From: Anisakis pegreffii
Lineage: Eukaryota; Nematoda; Chromadorea; Rhabditida; Anisakidae
Assembly (NCBI GenBank): GCA_035041965.1
Contig: JAPYMA010000217.1
Location: 164,625 to 228,624, forward strand
Direction: 5' to 3'
Length of the DNA: 64,000 nt
Positions 1-13,000 of this stretch are shown here, in pieces. Below the pieces are notes generated by a model, which made no database searches, had not been told where the DNA came from, and worked only from the letters and a program-made list of their open reading frames with translations. Within the stretch, counting starts at the first letter, position 1; each line of letters begins with the position of its first letter. The translations under genes and the position numbers were made by a program.

Positions 1-3000
1 ACTGATAGTTGAAGGAGTGATTCTGAAAAGAACACAAAACAAAACAATCTTTTTTTTGAGAATTTAGCAAATAACCAAGACGTGCTAAAAGTTGTCACGG
101 TATTCAAAATGAATGGCACTCACAGTGACAGCCATCTCAAACAGACAAAATTTTGAAGACAATAGCATATATTTTTTTAGAAAAATTCTACATTCATGTT
201 CCAATTTTTTATCACCAACTTAAGAGTATGAAAGTTGATGAAGCTTTATGCATAAAAACAATGCAGAAGAAAAAGAATTAGCTATGACTGCGACATGCAA
301 ACAGATGGTGATATATTGGTAATCGAAAGTGGGATGAGAAATCATTCATCTGTGCACTGCTGGTCTTTTATGGAAGTTGACGAGAGAGAATTTAGCGCTC
401 ACATCAATTTGTCAAGAAGAAATTTCACAGGTATTAGTAATCATCTAAAACAAGAATTATGATTAGTAATCGCAGCTCATCGGTCATGCAATTGAAAATA
501 TATGCATGTATATGTAAATTTGTAACAAAGATGTTGGAAGGTATTGACAGGTGAATAATTTAGGTGGATGAAAAGTTGGGAATCATTTAATTACAAATGA
601 TCATTTAACAAACAGATGAAGAAAGAAAAGGAGAAAATAAATAACGGGTACGACGCTGCTATGATTCATGCATCGGAACAAATGCAACTTAAGATAATTG
701 TTCCACGAAATTATCAATTTAGCATGGAAATGAACTGATTCCATCGATGAATGACGACAGTCCATCAGCACGGATTCGATTGTTCAAATGAGCATATTTC
801 TACGCACTCATATTCGAACAAATAAGGCGTTCGATAGTCAATACCATCAATGTTCATTGAAAGTGCATTACAAAAATTTCAGTTTAAACGAAACGTTTGC
901 AAAACGCGAATGAATCGCACTCACTGATACAAAATATGTTTCGTTAACCGATACTTGTTCGTTGTGCATCCATACGCAAATTGAAATCACTACGATCGAG
1001 AGCTATATTAACGAAAACAATAACAGTTAACGGCTGATTAAAGTAGAGAGAGTTCTGTTTTGATCAATGACGAATATCGCATTAAATTATAAGCGTTAAT
1101 AGTAATAGTGATAACACTAATAATTAATATAATAATGGGAATAATAATGTGATGAACACATAAGCTAAATGAACAAAAAATAGACGAAAATTTGTTTCTT
1201 CGTCAACAAAAAACTGAGAGAGAGAAACTCGTCGTGAATGTTTGACAATTGGCAACACAACAAAATATGCATCCTACATGAACTATCGTCTTCATTGAAC
1301 TTGCTAATGAACGACATAACGCAAAACGAAGCAATCTCACAGCAACGTCATTGTTCTCATACGTATGTTACAAAAAAAAACACTATTCTCGTTCCATTAA
1401 AAATCAACCGACTCCATCTTCTCAACAACGTTAAACCCTCTAACAGATCAATAACTCGAACTTGATCCAATTACATATTACACTCATGCGATATGCTAAT
1501 GCCATATGTGCTGATGTGTTGCAACAAACTATAATATATGAACGATACACTACTCCAGAAAGCATCATTTTATGGATCTTTACTCAGAATGTTTACAGCA
1601 CTGACACACCAACTCTTGACGTGTATATCCCTAACATTGTTTGCTTACGTTAATCCATTGTTCAGTAGCTAATCGTTAAACGTATGAAAGATAAGCGAAA
1701 TAACGATACTGACAGATGTGCGGGATGGAAGAACAACTTTTCTAGAGTAAAATGCTTGATAACACTGAACGAGGGTGAAAACAATGATAAGATATTCATC
1801 TAAATGTGTCTCTATCAACCAATGATTAATTAAGATAATTGTTGAAGAGGATATAATATGAAACAGTTTAAATCAACTGAAAAACAATTGTACTGAAAAG
1901 TGCGAAAAGTACTCAGCAGTTAGAAACGAGCATAGATAAAGCAAATAAAGCTTTACAGCAAACATAGGGCGTTTGAAATGCAGTTGTTTGGTGGCTGATG
2001 TTCACTTGAACGATTCTTTACAAATCCAACAAGTTGTTGATTGCATCGTGAAATCTAACCAGTAACTATCAATACGAATACTACTAATTCTCGTGGGACA
2101 TCACGCAATCCAGTATACTGCTTAACGACAATACATCTAAGCGTTGCTCTTTTGAAGGCGCGTTAACGCCACTTACGTAGAAACACATTTCTATTCAATT
2201 CTTTCAACAATTACGCTTTTTCAACACCACATTTCGGGTCTCGTGCTTGAGTCTCGTTGTCTAATCTATCCAGTGCTAACTTACCAGCAATTGGATGGAA
2301 GGAAGGGACAGAGGAGAAATTGATTCGAAGAGAGTGTTCATTTTAGAGGGATGCAATTCGTCTGATCGCTGCAAAAATGAATGGATTCTTCATGAAGGCA
2401 GTACTCGAATTAATCAATTTTTATATTGTCTCGCTTTAAACAAAAAATTTGATTATTCATTTACATACTTCAAAAAATCCCATCAAAATCATCGTTTTCA
2501 CAGTAAATCAATTTGAAAAAAAAGAAATAAAACATTAAAATCAACATCTAAATATTGCAGGACAAAAGGGGTGAATCAGTTCAAAACAGACTAATTAATG
2601 AATAGATAACAAAAGCTTCATTTTTTAAGAATTTAAAGCAGTAGGTTCTATAAGAACAACTTGCTGAGATTTCCTTAACTGGTAAAAATTTAAAGAATAT
2701 TGAAATGCGGAAATAAATTTGATTCACGAAGCTTCAATATGGAAGCGACTGATGTGATAGGCGGCACAAAAACATAAACACCGAATGAATAGAATGGCTC
2801 ATTAATATGAGACACCAGCTATACTGAGATGGAATAAAAGTTTGCGTGACCAGTTAAAGCATCAGTTGGAAGTTAATGATTGCCTTGAACACACAATGCC
2901 GCTGATTGAGAATGTAGTTACTAGTTATGAGTCTGTCTGTTAGTGATCAGCTTGTTTGCGTGCAACAGAATCTACCCTCGGGAACTGTTGTGTTATGCTG

Positions 3001-4914
3001 ATTGGGAAGCAAGCCTCCTTACAACGAACTTTTAGTCACTGGTAGTTAGTTACTTAACTATTCGTAAGTTTTTGCTGCTCAACAACAATCAATGTGTGGT
3101 AAGCTGCTGCAATTTCGATATGCTTGCCCATTTTAAGTGGCTCCATTCGAACGATTCTTCTGCATTCGCATCACTGCTATGAAACGCTTTTCAAAATTTA
3201 TTTCACTGCGTATCATCACCAAGTATTTTCAAACTCCACTTAATAATTGATGCATCTCTCTAAACCTTTCAGTTACGGATGTATCGCATACCGTAAACAT
3301 TTTTCACGATATTTCCGAAAAGTTTACATGAAAACACTGAACCGACCATCTCTGAACATACTGTCAACATCCGAACAAACAATATTGTTGCCATAGTTCC
3401 CAAACAAAAAGAACAGACTTGTGAATTCCCAAATGCATTCTCAAATGCATCTGCTTGACGTATGAATAACATGGGGAATGCTTCAAAGCAGACATTCAAC
3501 AAGTGCTCAAATGATTCCAATACTTATATCCATCTTAGCAGTGCAGAAGAACACACTAGATGATACCCTCATTGAAGCAAGACATTCAATGTATTTCATT
3601 AGCTTCGTTCAGTGACCAACTTCAATGATAATATTATGCATTGTTTGATCAATAAACTTACTGATCAAAATGCAAATACTGTGAGGTTAGCGAAAACGAA
3701 AAAACAACAAAAATACTACAAATTGAATTGGTTTCAGGGGAAGGGGGACTAAACGAATTGCATTTGAGAATTAACTGGGAAAAATTGACCCATTAAGTTT
3801 GCAACTATTTGCCTCTAAACGCATCGAATTATTTCTTTCTTGAAACTATTCTCCAAATTCGTTGAACTATTCCAGCAAGAATATAACATGAGCTACATTT
3901 AACACTAATTAATGAATTTGATTCGTCGTGTGTGGTCTTAAGGGTCATTATGATAAGCGAACTGAAAAAAAAACGGAGAATGGATACGTCTAAAACGCAA
4001 AATTCTACGAACAAGTTCCTTTAACCTGATGAAATTTAATTTTGAATAATTCGAAAGGTTTATGATCGCTTTTGCTGAACACTCATGAGAAACTTAACGA
4101 AAATGATTGAAGAGCACAATTTCGCTTCATATCAACAGTGAAAGTGATCTAGGCCATCCGAATGAACCTTCGATATGCCTTTTAAGCGTACACATGAAAA
4201 ATATTTCAATGTGAATGAGTTGCACAAACTTTTCAAAAAATCCATGATGTCTTCAACCAATTTTCATAGGAATAAAACTTCACTGCAAGGAAATTCCATG
4301 AAAATAAATGGCGTAAAATACAATTCAAATGAGTTAACAAAGTTGAGTGGAGAATGAAGAAAGTTCGAGTTTCGCACAGAGAAGACAATGTGCGAGTGGA
4401 ACAGATCTGAAGGAAGTGCTGAAAGGTGCAATGCGTTTGTTGTTCGATAAGTGTTATTGCAAATACTCGTATCATCTATCACTGTGATAATTCAACTAAC
4501 TAGTAAATAAGAAGGCTGGTTAAACGCGAATGCTGAGAGCAAATGAGTGAAATTCTAATGAGATAGATGGAGATTTATAGTACTATCATCAAATACTTAC
4601 CAAGTGATGATGATCAGCTGTTGTGATGTAGTGGAAAGAACACAATCGATGTACTATGATTGCAAGAGATTATTCCAAAATGAACAAACGAATGAAAGAA
4701 AATTTGTTGATTCGATGAAATACGTTGAGAAATATATGTTCAGATATTTATTTATACAATAAATAGTAAATTAGATGTATTTTTAGTTAATGGTGATTTG
4801 AACGAGATGCAAGTATACGATGCAAGATAAGAAATCGGTCTTAGCTTCAAACTATCAGCAGTTGTGAATTTAGATGATGCACTAAAAATGAACCTAAATT
4901 AATGATCCAGCGGT

Positions 4915-5115
4915 AGACCGTTCGGTCAAACGACATATCGACCGGCCAGTAACATCGACTACTCTCCAATAGTGTTCGTCGGTGAACGGAGTCCTCGTCG
5001 GGGCCCTCGACGAGAAACGCGGGGAGCGCTCCCCCGCGCAATTTGCTTTCCGACTTTCTGCGGGGAGCCCCCCCGTCCAGTTTTCTCCCCGCGGGGACCT
5101 CCCCCGGGCGATCCA
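4915..5115. repeat. GC-rich island with short palindromic G4/C5 motifs
   Basis: About 200 bp of clearly GC-rich DNA in AT-rich surroundings. Three spaced motifs of the form GCGGGGA..TCCCCCG are visible, near 5019-5038, 5060-5075 and 5091-5110; the first is almost a perfect palindrome. A further short hairpin (CTCGTCG / CGACGAG) lies just upstream at about 4994-5014. Both strands carry overlapping open frames through the island, as expected of GC-rich sequence lacking stop codons, so I do not call a gene. It may be a small transposed element; no terminal repeats or target duplication were found. Confidence 0.5.
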
Positions 5116-5280
5116 CTCCTTATCCAAAAAATCATTACAATTACTAAGTCCGTCTACTTATCAAACAGTTCAGAAATTTACATTTCGTTCTATAATGATG
5201 ATTTTTCCGGTAATTATTGTTGAGGTATTGGATTATTGTGGTCCTGAGTTACTGTAAAAGTGATACGACATTGGAGATAA

Positions 5281-5470
5281 TAAGATAGGATAAAACTGAT
5301 AAGATAGAGATGTAAATAAAATAAAATCAATGTTGTTGTTTTTATTTTATTGATGTTGATTCACGTTTGGTTTTTTTCAATGAATATGAGTTAGAAGAAG
5401 TAATAAGATAAAACCGATAATAAGATAGGATAAAGCTAATAAGATAGAGATGTAAATAAAATAAAACCAA
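5281..5470. repeat. AT-rich direct repeat, 50 bp x 2
   Basis: A 50-bp segment beginning taagataggataaa occurs at 5281-5330 and again at 5421-5470, differing at about 3 positions. The two copies are 140 bp apart. This is a local duplication just downstream of the GC island; no function is apparent. Confidence 0.8.
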
Positions 5471-6023
5471 TTTATTGTGAGGTTTTTGAATGGTAGAAAC
5501 ATGCTATTTAAAGCTGTAGTCGTGAGCGCATTATCATTGATAAACGATTGCATTTCACTCCGAAAAGTGCACACGGGGAGGGAAAATTCTCTTTAAAAAG
5601 CTGAAACAGAATTGTTAAAAAAACTATTTAAAAAAGAAGAAAGATCTTGAAGAAATTGAAATTTATTAAAAAATTGAGCTGACATGACCCCTGTCCTCTC
5701 CTATGATAACCGTTCAATTTGCAAAAATTTTTGATGCAAGGCTATAGAATATATCATAACGTGATGACGAAACCTATGTTCCCAATTGCATAACTCTTTG
5801 GTGCAAATTGCATTCCAAGTAGTCCAGTCATAATTCCCTATTGCGATGTTGTACAGTGTTGATTACCGAAAAATCAAGAGAATATGGTAACAGGACGTTC
5901 GATGAGATTGCGACCGAAGTCTAACAGAGGTAAGTATCATCCGAACTGTCTTCTTACTCAACAAAGATGGACGAAAGGTGTTATTCCAAGAAGACCATTG
6001 ACAATTCCCGGACAACGGAAAGT

Positions 6024-6082
6024 CTCAGGTGATCGCTTGAATGCACATCATCGTTGAACTCAGGTGATCGCTTGAATGCACA
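6024..6082. repeat. 24-bp direct duplication
   Basis: The 24-bp string that starts ctcaggtgatcgcttg is present exactly at 6024-6047 and 6059-6082, with an 11-bp spacer. A shorter partial echo (gaatgcacatcat) follows. It looks like a recent local duplication. Confidence 0.85.
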
Positions 6083-7456
6083 GCTTGCTAGAATGCACAT
6101 CATTCAAGAAAGCAGTATGACAGAAAACATCGCAGTCATGCGAGATCACACTACTGGATCAAGTAGGAGCTATGATCTCAATGCATTAAATCGCTATTCC
6201 AGCTTTCTATCTCGTACCAGCCTTCTTCCTATGGCATATACCATCTCATGAGAGTTTCCATTCATGTCGTACTTCTCGTCTGGTTGGAACTGTGATCAGT
6301 CTTTAACCTTGACAGTTCAGCAATGCTGTCGCATCTGAACTGGTGCAGACCAGGACTAATGAAATTGCCACGCTTACGTGGGTGAATTGTTATGTAAAAC
6401 AAAATTGAATTTGATGGAGAACACGTCACGTTTGTTGTTGCTTGAAGGTTTATTAATGAGTTAGTTAATTCATAATTTCAGATGAGTACAGAAATAGATA
6501 AATATTCGTTGAAAAAAAGTTCCAAATCAGAGAGGCAGCACATATGAAAATTGGCGACTATAGCGGTTTCGCGTTGAAACTTCAAGAAGAACGCTATAAT
6601 CAAAGAAGAAATCGAGCATCGTCCACATCATTATAACGCTTGCAAAGAATTCGCATAGAAGAAGATAAGTAGGAGTCCGCTGAGATGTTCGAACTGACAC
6701 GGATCCAATAAGATTACGGCACTGGTCGGGATGGATCAAACGGCCGTCTTCTTTCTCTTTTGATCGTTTCTGCAATTATTCATTTAGCTGATCAATAGCA
6801 TTTGGAGAATTATGTGTCACAAAAATGAAAACAATATCTCTGTATTAGTATGTTCCTGTGACGGAAAAAAGCCGGGGAACTCGAAAATGCAGTCGGCTCG
6901 AAAAAAATCCAGGATTGGGACTCGAGGTCTGGTCTCTGAAATTCCCCGATCCTCGCAATGCGCTATTCTGCATCTTGCCAGTGATTATCTATTCAGATTC
7001 GGTTGGAATTGAAGACAGTCGACCGATGATTCTAGCCCACATTGTTGTTCAACTAATTCGGAAAATGACTAGTTAAAACCTTGTGAAATGAATGAAATGA
7101 TGGCAATGTTATGAGTGACGTTTAAAAAATAATATAATTTTAAACGATAGTATGATAGCAATGGAATAGTGATGTTGACAGTAATGATAGCAAGGTTTAA
7201 AAAAATTGATATCAGTGTATGGAAATAGACAAACCCTGCACGATGCACTTCTCAAGCTGTTTTGGGTACGTGCGGATGCCGTCAGCGAACATTGGTAGTG
7301 GCGTATTTGTTTTTCTAGCGCATTTGTGTTCTAATTTGTTGCATTCACTCCATCACGCATCACAGATTTGCAGTAGGAAAACGCATCCGCTGAAATATAT
7401 TCTATGAATATTCATCAAATTCAACGTGCCGGAATTGATATAAGTAAGCTGTTCGC

Positions 7457-7907
7457 TTATGCTTGGTTACTTGGTGGACAATTCGGATGCAAACACAATC
7501 GTCTGAAGAGTGCTCCAGTGTCCTTTGTGCGAGTTGCTGTATTCGTTATTCATCAGGTACTTCAGAGAAACGTGCAATGATAGCCAGATCAACGTTTCAA
7601 ATTGATTTCGTCCTTTTTTTGGTGCATTACTGACTTTCTACATTTTAGAGGATGAAACTGCACTTGTCGTGCATCTACTAGCTGAAGTCGATCGAACTTA
7701 AACTGCTTGTGAGGAGAACCTGACGCGAAACTAAACAATTCAACTGTTATAATCGCTTAGGGACCTGTTCGTCTGTGTGCGGCATCATTAAACTTGATTT
7801 GGATGAAAAACAAACACCTATTTACAATTTAAAAACTCACCACTCAGTGAGGACACAAGAGCAATGTTGATGCACACAATCAGCAGCAGTACAATGACTT
7901 TGTGCAT
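7457..7907 (-). CDS. Possible secreted peptide precursor, two exons
   Basis: Exon 1 (7907-7841) starts at ATG shortly after a TTTGCAG site that could accept a spliced leader. It encodes a short basic start followed by an unbroken hydrophobic stretch, a typical signal peptide, and ends at a consensus donor (AGTG|gtgagt) in phase 1. The only downstream join I found that stays open to a stop codon and gives a processed-looking peptide uses exon 2 (7536-7457), whose acceptor (aatacag) is weak. The spliced product would be 48 aa: signal peptide, short spacer, an Arg-Arg pair, then LCLHPNCPPSNQA to the stop. The dibasic site and two Cys four residues apart suggest a neuropeptide-like precursor. I do not recognise the family. 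The Cys-x3-Asn-Cys-Pro core recalls vasopressin-like peptides, but there is no amidation signal and no neurophysin domain. The signal peptide exon is the solid part; exon 2 is inference. Confidence 0.42.
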
Positions 7908-8869
7908 GTTTCTCTGCAAATCGGAAAATTAAGAAAGTGATTTGTTACTGGTCAAAGCGTAAGCGAGTGCATCAAGTCATTGGAATCAATTAATATTCAT
8001 GTTTCGTGAATTATATTTGCACATGTTTATTATTTGATGATGTTCTATCATAGTATTCACATTTGAGTTGATTATGCAGCCGTCGATCGTTATTCTCTCA
8101 AAGAACTTCATATTTTTGGTAGCCAGCATTTGAATCGTTGAGTGTTCTGTACTGATTAATTCGTTTGATAGTGAACTATATTCAGTCAATGACATTTGCA
8201 TATAGGCAAATTAATATAAAATAGCGAGTTTCTTTAGAAAACGCTTAGTGAACGTGATCATTTGGTTGCTGCATCTCATTGAGAATTGGTCGAATGAAGA
8301 CGACTTCACAGATGAGGGGTGTTGATGAAGTGGAAGTGGAAATTGTTATCACAAGAAAGGTTCGTCGAAATTAATGCGCATTAGAGGCCCTAGTAATCGT
8401 TTCTTTTTAGGATTAGCTTTTATAACTCATGCCAAGTTGGACCATATGAAATTTAAGTTGTCCTTTTGATATAACTTGAGTTGTTCACAGGGTTATGAAG
8501 TGAAGCAAGACCAATCGTTATTAGTTTTTATTCGGTTGTTTTTTGTTTCCAACGTATGCAAATTAAACAGTGAATATGCATAAGCAATTCGAAGGAATCT
8601 TCCATACAAATAACGTCGAGGTTATGTTATTGATAAAAGATTACCTTTGCAGTCAGAAATATTGCAGTGATGTTCAACGTTTTGGCGATATGCTACCTTT
8701 AGGAACATCTCGTAATTTCGGATGGGATATTCCTGAGCTGGCATAACGCTGAATCGTTCAACATCAGCCTAATGCCTCTAACTGCGCAGGTAATCGTTTG
8801 TCAACAACACAGCCATAGTGCTTTGACTCACTTATCACCGTTTTGCGTAAACTGAACAGCTTGCAGCAC
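7908..8869. other. Intergenic, shared 5' region
   Basis: Lies between the start of the peptide gene (minus) and the start of the BTB gene (plus), so it should hold both promoters. I saw no TATA-like box, repeat or RNA gene that I could defend. Confidence 0.5.
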
Positions 8870-11053
8870 ATGCAAAAAACGCCATCAACGTCATCGTTTA
8901 GAATATTCAAATTCGGCGATAAACAATTCCGAATCAACGAGCGTCAAATTGTTTCATCATCCAAATATATACAAAAACTGGTTGCAAATGGTCAGTGGTT
9001 GATCACAAAATGCGATTGAAATATCCTAAAATTTCACATCAGTGAAAGTGTTTGAATGATTCTGATTCACGTTTAACATGGAAACCAAACGAATTCAACA
9101 TTGAAATACTGTACAGTGACTGACACTGTCTAGATTCATGGCGTTTCAGGGAAGCATTTGAATCCGAGACATACAGCAACCCTACTAGGAGTGATCACGC
9201 AAACTGAAATTTATTGATCAGTGATTTTGCACTTGATTTTAAGTTATAATTATTGATCGTGATTCAGTGAAGCTCCATCCATAATTAAGTTATCAGCGCC
9301 GGTGTTAGTTGTCAAAACACTGACACTATCTGAATTTTCAGGCAAATGTCCAGTGGTAATAAATTTGGACCATCTCAAAAGCTCGCAGCCATGCTTAACG
9401 GCTGATGCAGTTGATATTGCATTACAGTACGCTAAGGGACGAGCAGTTATTGCTCTGAATAAGGTTTACTCACTAAGTTAACCGATGTCTATGTTTGAAG
9501 CTGACAAATCAGTTCGCACTTTCATGCACCCCTCCACATATAAGCGACTGCCTTCTTAAAATTGATAGTTGATATGTTTCATGCGAGAAATATTCTTTCT
9601 TGCATTATGCATTTATAGGTCCACGATTGACTTCTTAGCGAAGTATCAACTTTTCGGTAGCATTTTGTTAAGTTGATCACATTCCGACTTCATAAATGCG
9701 TTTATCAATGCAAAGCATAATCACGAATAAATACTGAACTCAGATAATCGACGCATTGGCTGCATCGAATGCACTACAAATGTGGGATATGAGAACAGCG
9801 ATAAGTGAGCAGCTTTTGAAGCTCGTTGCAGTACCTCAGTATGCACCACTCGTTATTGCTATCGCATGTGTTGACCTAACCGCTGACTGGAGGAATACCA
9901 TTCTTGAGGTTTCACTTGCGTTATCAGTTTAATTCTCATTTCATGCACTCACTTTTATCTAGTTTCTTGTATTCAAAACTTTAATTCAAAATTTCCAATT
10001 GCTTGTGTTCAAAAATTGAACTCAATCGCACTAAAGATGGGTTTTCAGGAAGTCTTTCAAAACCTCGAACAAATTGTTGCTCAGCCAACATTCACGGCGC
10101 TGAATAGTGGCGTACTGAAAACCCTCATGAATTTCATCATCACCAAAGTAACAATTTATTATCACTAAATGAAAACGTTTATTTCTACAAGTTTTCCATA
10201 TCAACATCATTGTTGGTTGTATTACTTTCCGAATTTGATTCATGGGACAAATGTCGTTCCTGAATCAATCTCGGAAGTGCTATAGTTTTTTGACGCCACT
10301 CATAGTGGGACTATAGTGTACAGTGATTTAAGTTAGGTGAATGGTGAGAATGATCCCATCTCACTTGCTGTTTGACAGTTGAAATAGTGCAGCTGAACCA
10401 CAAATTACTAGATAAACGAGTTTTAACGGAAGGGGGGGGGTCTTTTCTAAAATTTGACAGTACATTCGAACGATTTGTCGTACAGATATCGAGTGTTAAC
10501 GGTGATAAGGAGAAGACAGCTATCGCCAACAAGGTGGCATTGGTGATGTCAAATTGGCTCAAAAATAACTCAAAAAATGAAACTGAGGTATTCAAAAATT
10601 TCATAAAACATCATCTGTATCATTTTTTGTGTTATAAGGTCTGTTTTTGTTAAGATTTGTACCGATATTACCACTATTACGTTCATTTCTGGTATTTCTG
10701 TCATCAAAAATTTGAAAATTTAAATTAACATTCCGAATGCAGCATCTGCGAACAATTAGCCTCATTGCTTGGGAGCTGAATGAGTGGGAAACTATTTTAA
10801 TTCATTACTGGTACGTCTTCACACTAGCTCATCTGCCACTGAATGCTCAGAGGTAGTGAATCGTTCCATAGACCAACTCAAACTTTCCAATGCAAGCCAA
10901 GATATCATTCGAATCAGTCATTTCATTGAAACAAATTCTGTAATGAATCGACTCAGTTCTACAGCAGTTCCAAGAGATTGTTAACATAATAAAGCAACAC
11001 AAAAGCGATTTCGACCCCAACAATTTCAAAAATCTTGACGAAATCTCGTTGAT
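8870..11053 (+). CDS. Divergent BTB(-BACK) domain protein, 5' part
   Basis: Exons 8870-8990, 9342-9463, 9744-9908, 10049-10147 and 10393-10587 join without breaking frame. Two further exons are likely: 10743 to about 10814, and 10965-11053. The join between those two is unresolved. The start ATG follows ttgcag directly, a possible spliced-leader acceptor. Residues about 11-110 follow the BTB/POZ pattern: FKFGDKQFRINERQI, SSKYIQKL, then VVINLDHL, ADAVDIALQYA and ALAASNALQMWDM. The usual AHR motif is altered (INER), so the domain is divergent. The next 120 residues are helical and could be a BACK domain. No kelch or MATH domain is visible. BTB proteins commonly recruit substrates to CUL3 ligases; that role here is inference. 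Exon 5 contains a run of nine G, a likely place for a sequencing or replication slip. Confidence 0.72.
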
Positions 11054-12474
11054 GTGAGTACATTTTGCTTAATTAAAATCATTTGAATGTGCTGATTTTA
11101 TATACGTAACGTAACATGTGGTGTTGCGAAGTTTTAACCATCTTTCAATGCATGCATTGGAATGCCGATCTCGAGATTCCACAACTTTAGAAATATAAAA
11201 GTGTCACATGTCCAGTATATTCCTTTTGAATCATTGCATCCATAATTACATGAAAACAATTTATTCAACAAATCATAAGTTTTCTACCATTTTAAAATAT
11301 GAAAACAGTTAACAGAAGTATTCAGTATCTGAAACTCATATTTTATTTTATGTCTGAAATGATCGGAAACCAAACATATTCCACGTCAAAGTTTTATTTT
11401 GAAAATCTCATAAGTTTGGAATTCATTAGAGTTGTGTTGCAAGGATAACAGAATTCGAATATTAAAAAAGTACAAAAAATGATCGGGTTAAAATTTTGGT
11501 TAAGTCCCTTCCCCGTCTTCCAAGTGCAGTAATTTTTAGCGGTCGATTGAAAGACTCCTGAGGTGAAAGTTCAAGGAATTTTACTCTTTCCCGGAACAAA
11601 ATATCACAGTCGCCCATCGTCGGTGACATGTCATAATATAATAATTAAGGTAAATATCAAAATCGGCGACTCTTCCCGCGTTGAGGAGAAATGAACTGAA
11701 CAAAATTATCAGTCATTCAAATGTTTTATAAATTTCCAATATATAGTCTAAAAGTGCGAATTTCACTTGGATAATTGAGATGTCATTCAGATCATGTCAA
11801 ATAATAACATTGAATTGGCAATGAATCACTTCAATATTTTCGATAATCAACAACGCAATTGATCCATTTTTTGGATTGTCTTTTTTTATTTTGGTGGTTT
11901 GACGTAATGCAACGATCGACATTGGTTATTTGAGCGATGAATTCCAGTGAAACATCCGAACCGAAAATAAGTTATAAAGATGATGAGAACGGAAATCAAA
12001 TGAAAACTATTGACGAGCACAGAATACATCAGCACCATCTTCACGGAAACAACATTGATGTAATCGCAACTCGCGTTGCTGCTGGTGGCTCTAAAACTGA
12101 ACTGACTCCAAACAATCAGAAAACATGTATCTTTGATCACTTATTTTCATTTTCTCTCTCAAAAGATGTTGAAACAAGTTCGAGGATCCAGGAAAGCCAG
12201 CTTCAGCTAGAACATTGCGATATGTCGCCCATTACTTCAGAATTTCGTTGAACTGAATCAAAATCCTTTTCCTTGATTTTTTGAAAAGGCATTTCGGTAT
12301 ACTGAAAGTTGAAAATAGTTGGAAAAGTTTTAAAGTTTCGAAGATGATATAAGGTCAAACGCGCCTTTATACATGAAGTAAGCTATTAGTTTTAACAAAC
12401 AATTAAATTCGTACGCTCGCAATTTGTGAAAATGAGTGATGAGGTGTTGTGAAGATGGAAATAAAGTCACGCAG

Positions 12475-13000
12475 TCGGAAGAAAACGCGAGCGCCCTGAA
12501 AAGAGTTGGAGAGAAGGAACGAAGACGAGGGTCCCTAAAATTCTCTGATCTCTACAACGCAATAGTGTGGCTAATGAATTCATACGATGATTCTATGATG
12601 TCGCACAGAAATATGATAGAATGGAATGCGGATGAACTGGCGAAATTATTTTTGAACTGCATTTCAGATGTTTTCGAAAACTTGACATTACCTTATGTTG
12701 AGCCGGATACGAATGGAATCAAAAAGTATTCATTTGTGGTGAGTCTTTTTTGGTGGTTTTTTGAAAGCATATTCCGAAAATTTTGATATGCATAGAATTA
12801 ATTTATCGGATAAGTTGGTTAACATTACGTGCAATTTCTTTTAGGTCGAATTCGAGGCTCCAAAGAGTTACATATTATCGTCGAAGCCAAAACTTATCAA
12901 ATTAGATCTTGAAGCAGTTGTGGACTGTCCGTGCAAGGATCGCAACAATGAAGCTGCGCTGGAATCCAACGACAATACTAAACGTGTTGCTATTCACTGA
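12475..13000 (+). CDS. Possible 3' exons of the BTB gene, or a separate small gene
   Basis: Two exons, 12475-12738 and 12845-13000, are joined in phase 0 by good sites (TTTGTG|gtgagt and cttttag|GTC) and end at TGA. The 139 residues are charged at the start, then helical (FSDLYNAIVWLM, ADELAKLFLNCISDVFENL), and end in a short acidic tail. A possible linking exon is 11948 to about 12063, a hydrophilic His/Asn-rich stretch that would bring the phase from exon 11053 (phase 2) back to 0. No family is recognised. The two exons are probably real coding sequence; membership of the BTB gene is inference from position and phase. Confidence 0.5.

Larger units (their letters stand above)
1..7456. other. 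Left intergenic region, no gene supported
   Basis: AT-rich sequence with only short, composition-driven open frames on both strands. No frame shows a recognisable domain or a credible splice chain. The items seen are a GC-rich island (4915-5115), an AT-rich direct repeat (5281-5470) and a 24-bp duplication (6024-6082). A short frame at 5884-5931 ends in a perfect donor (AGAG|gtaagt) but I could not find a partner exon. Confidence 0.6.

Noticed and set aside
4847..5257. Four overlapping open frames on both strands through the GC-rich island
   Set aside because: All are explained by the low stop-codon density of the island; repeated Gly/Pro/Arg phrases come from the palindromic motifs.
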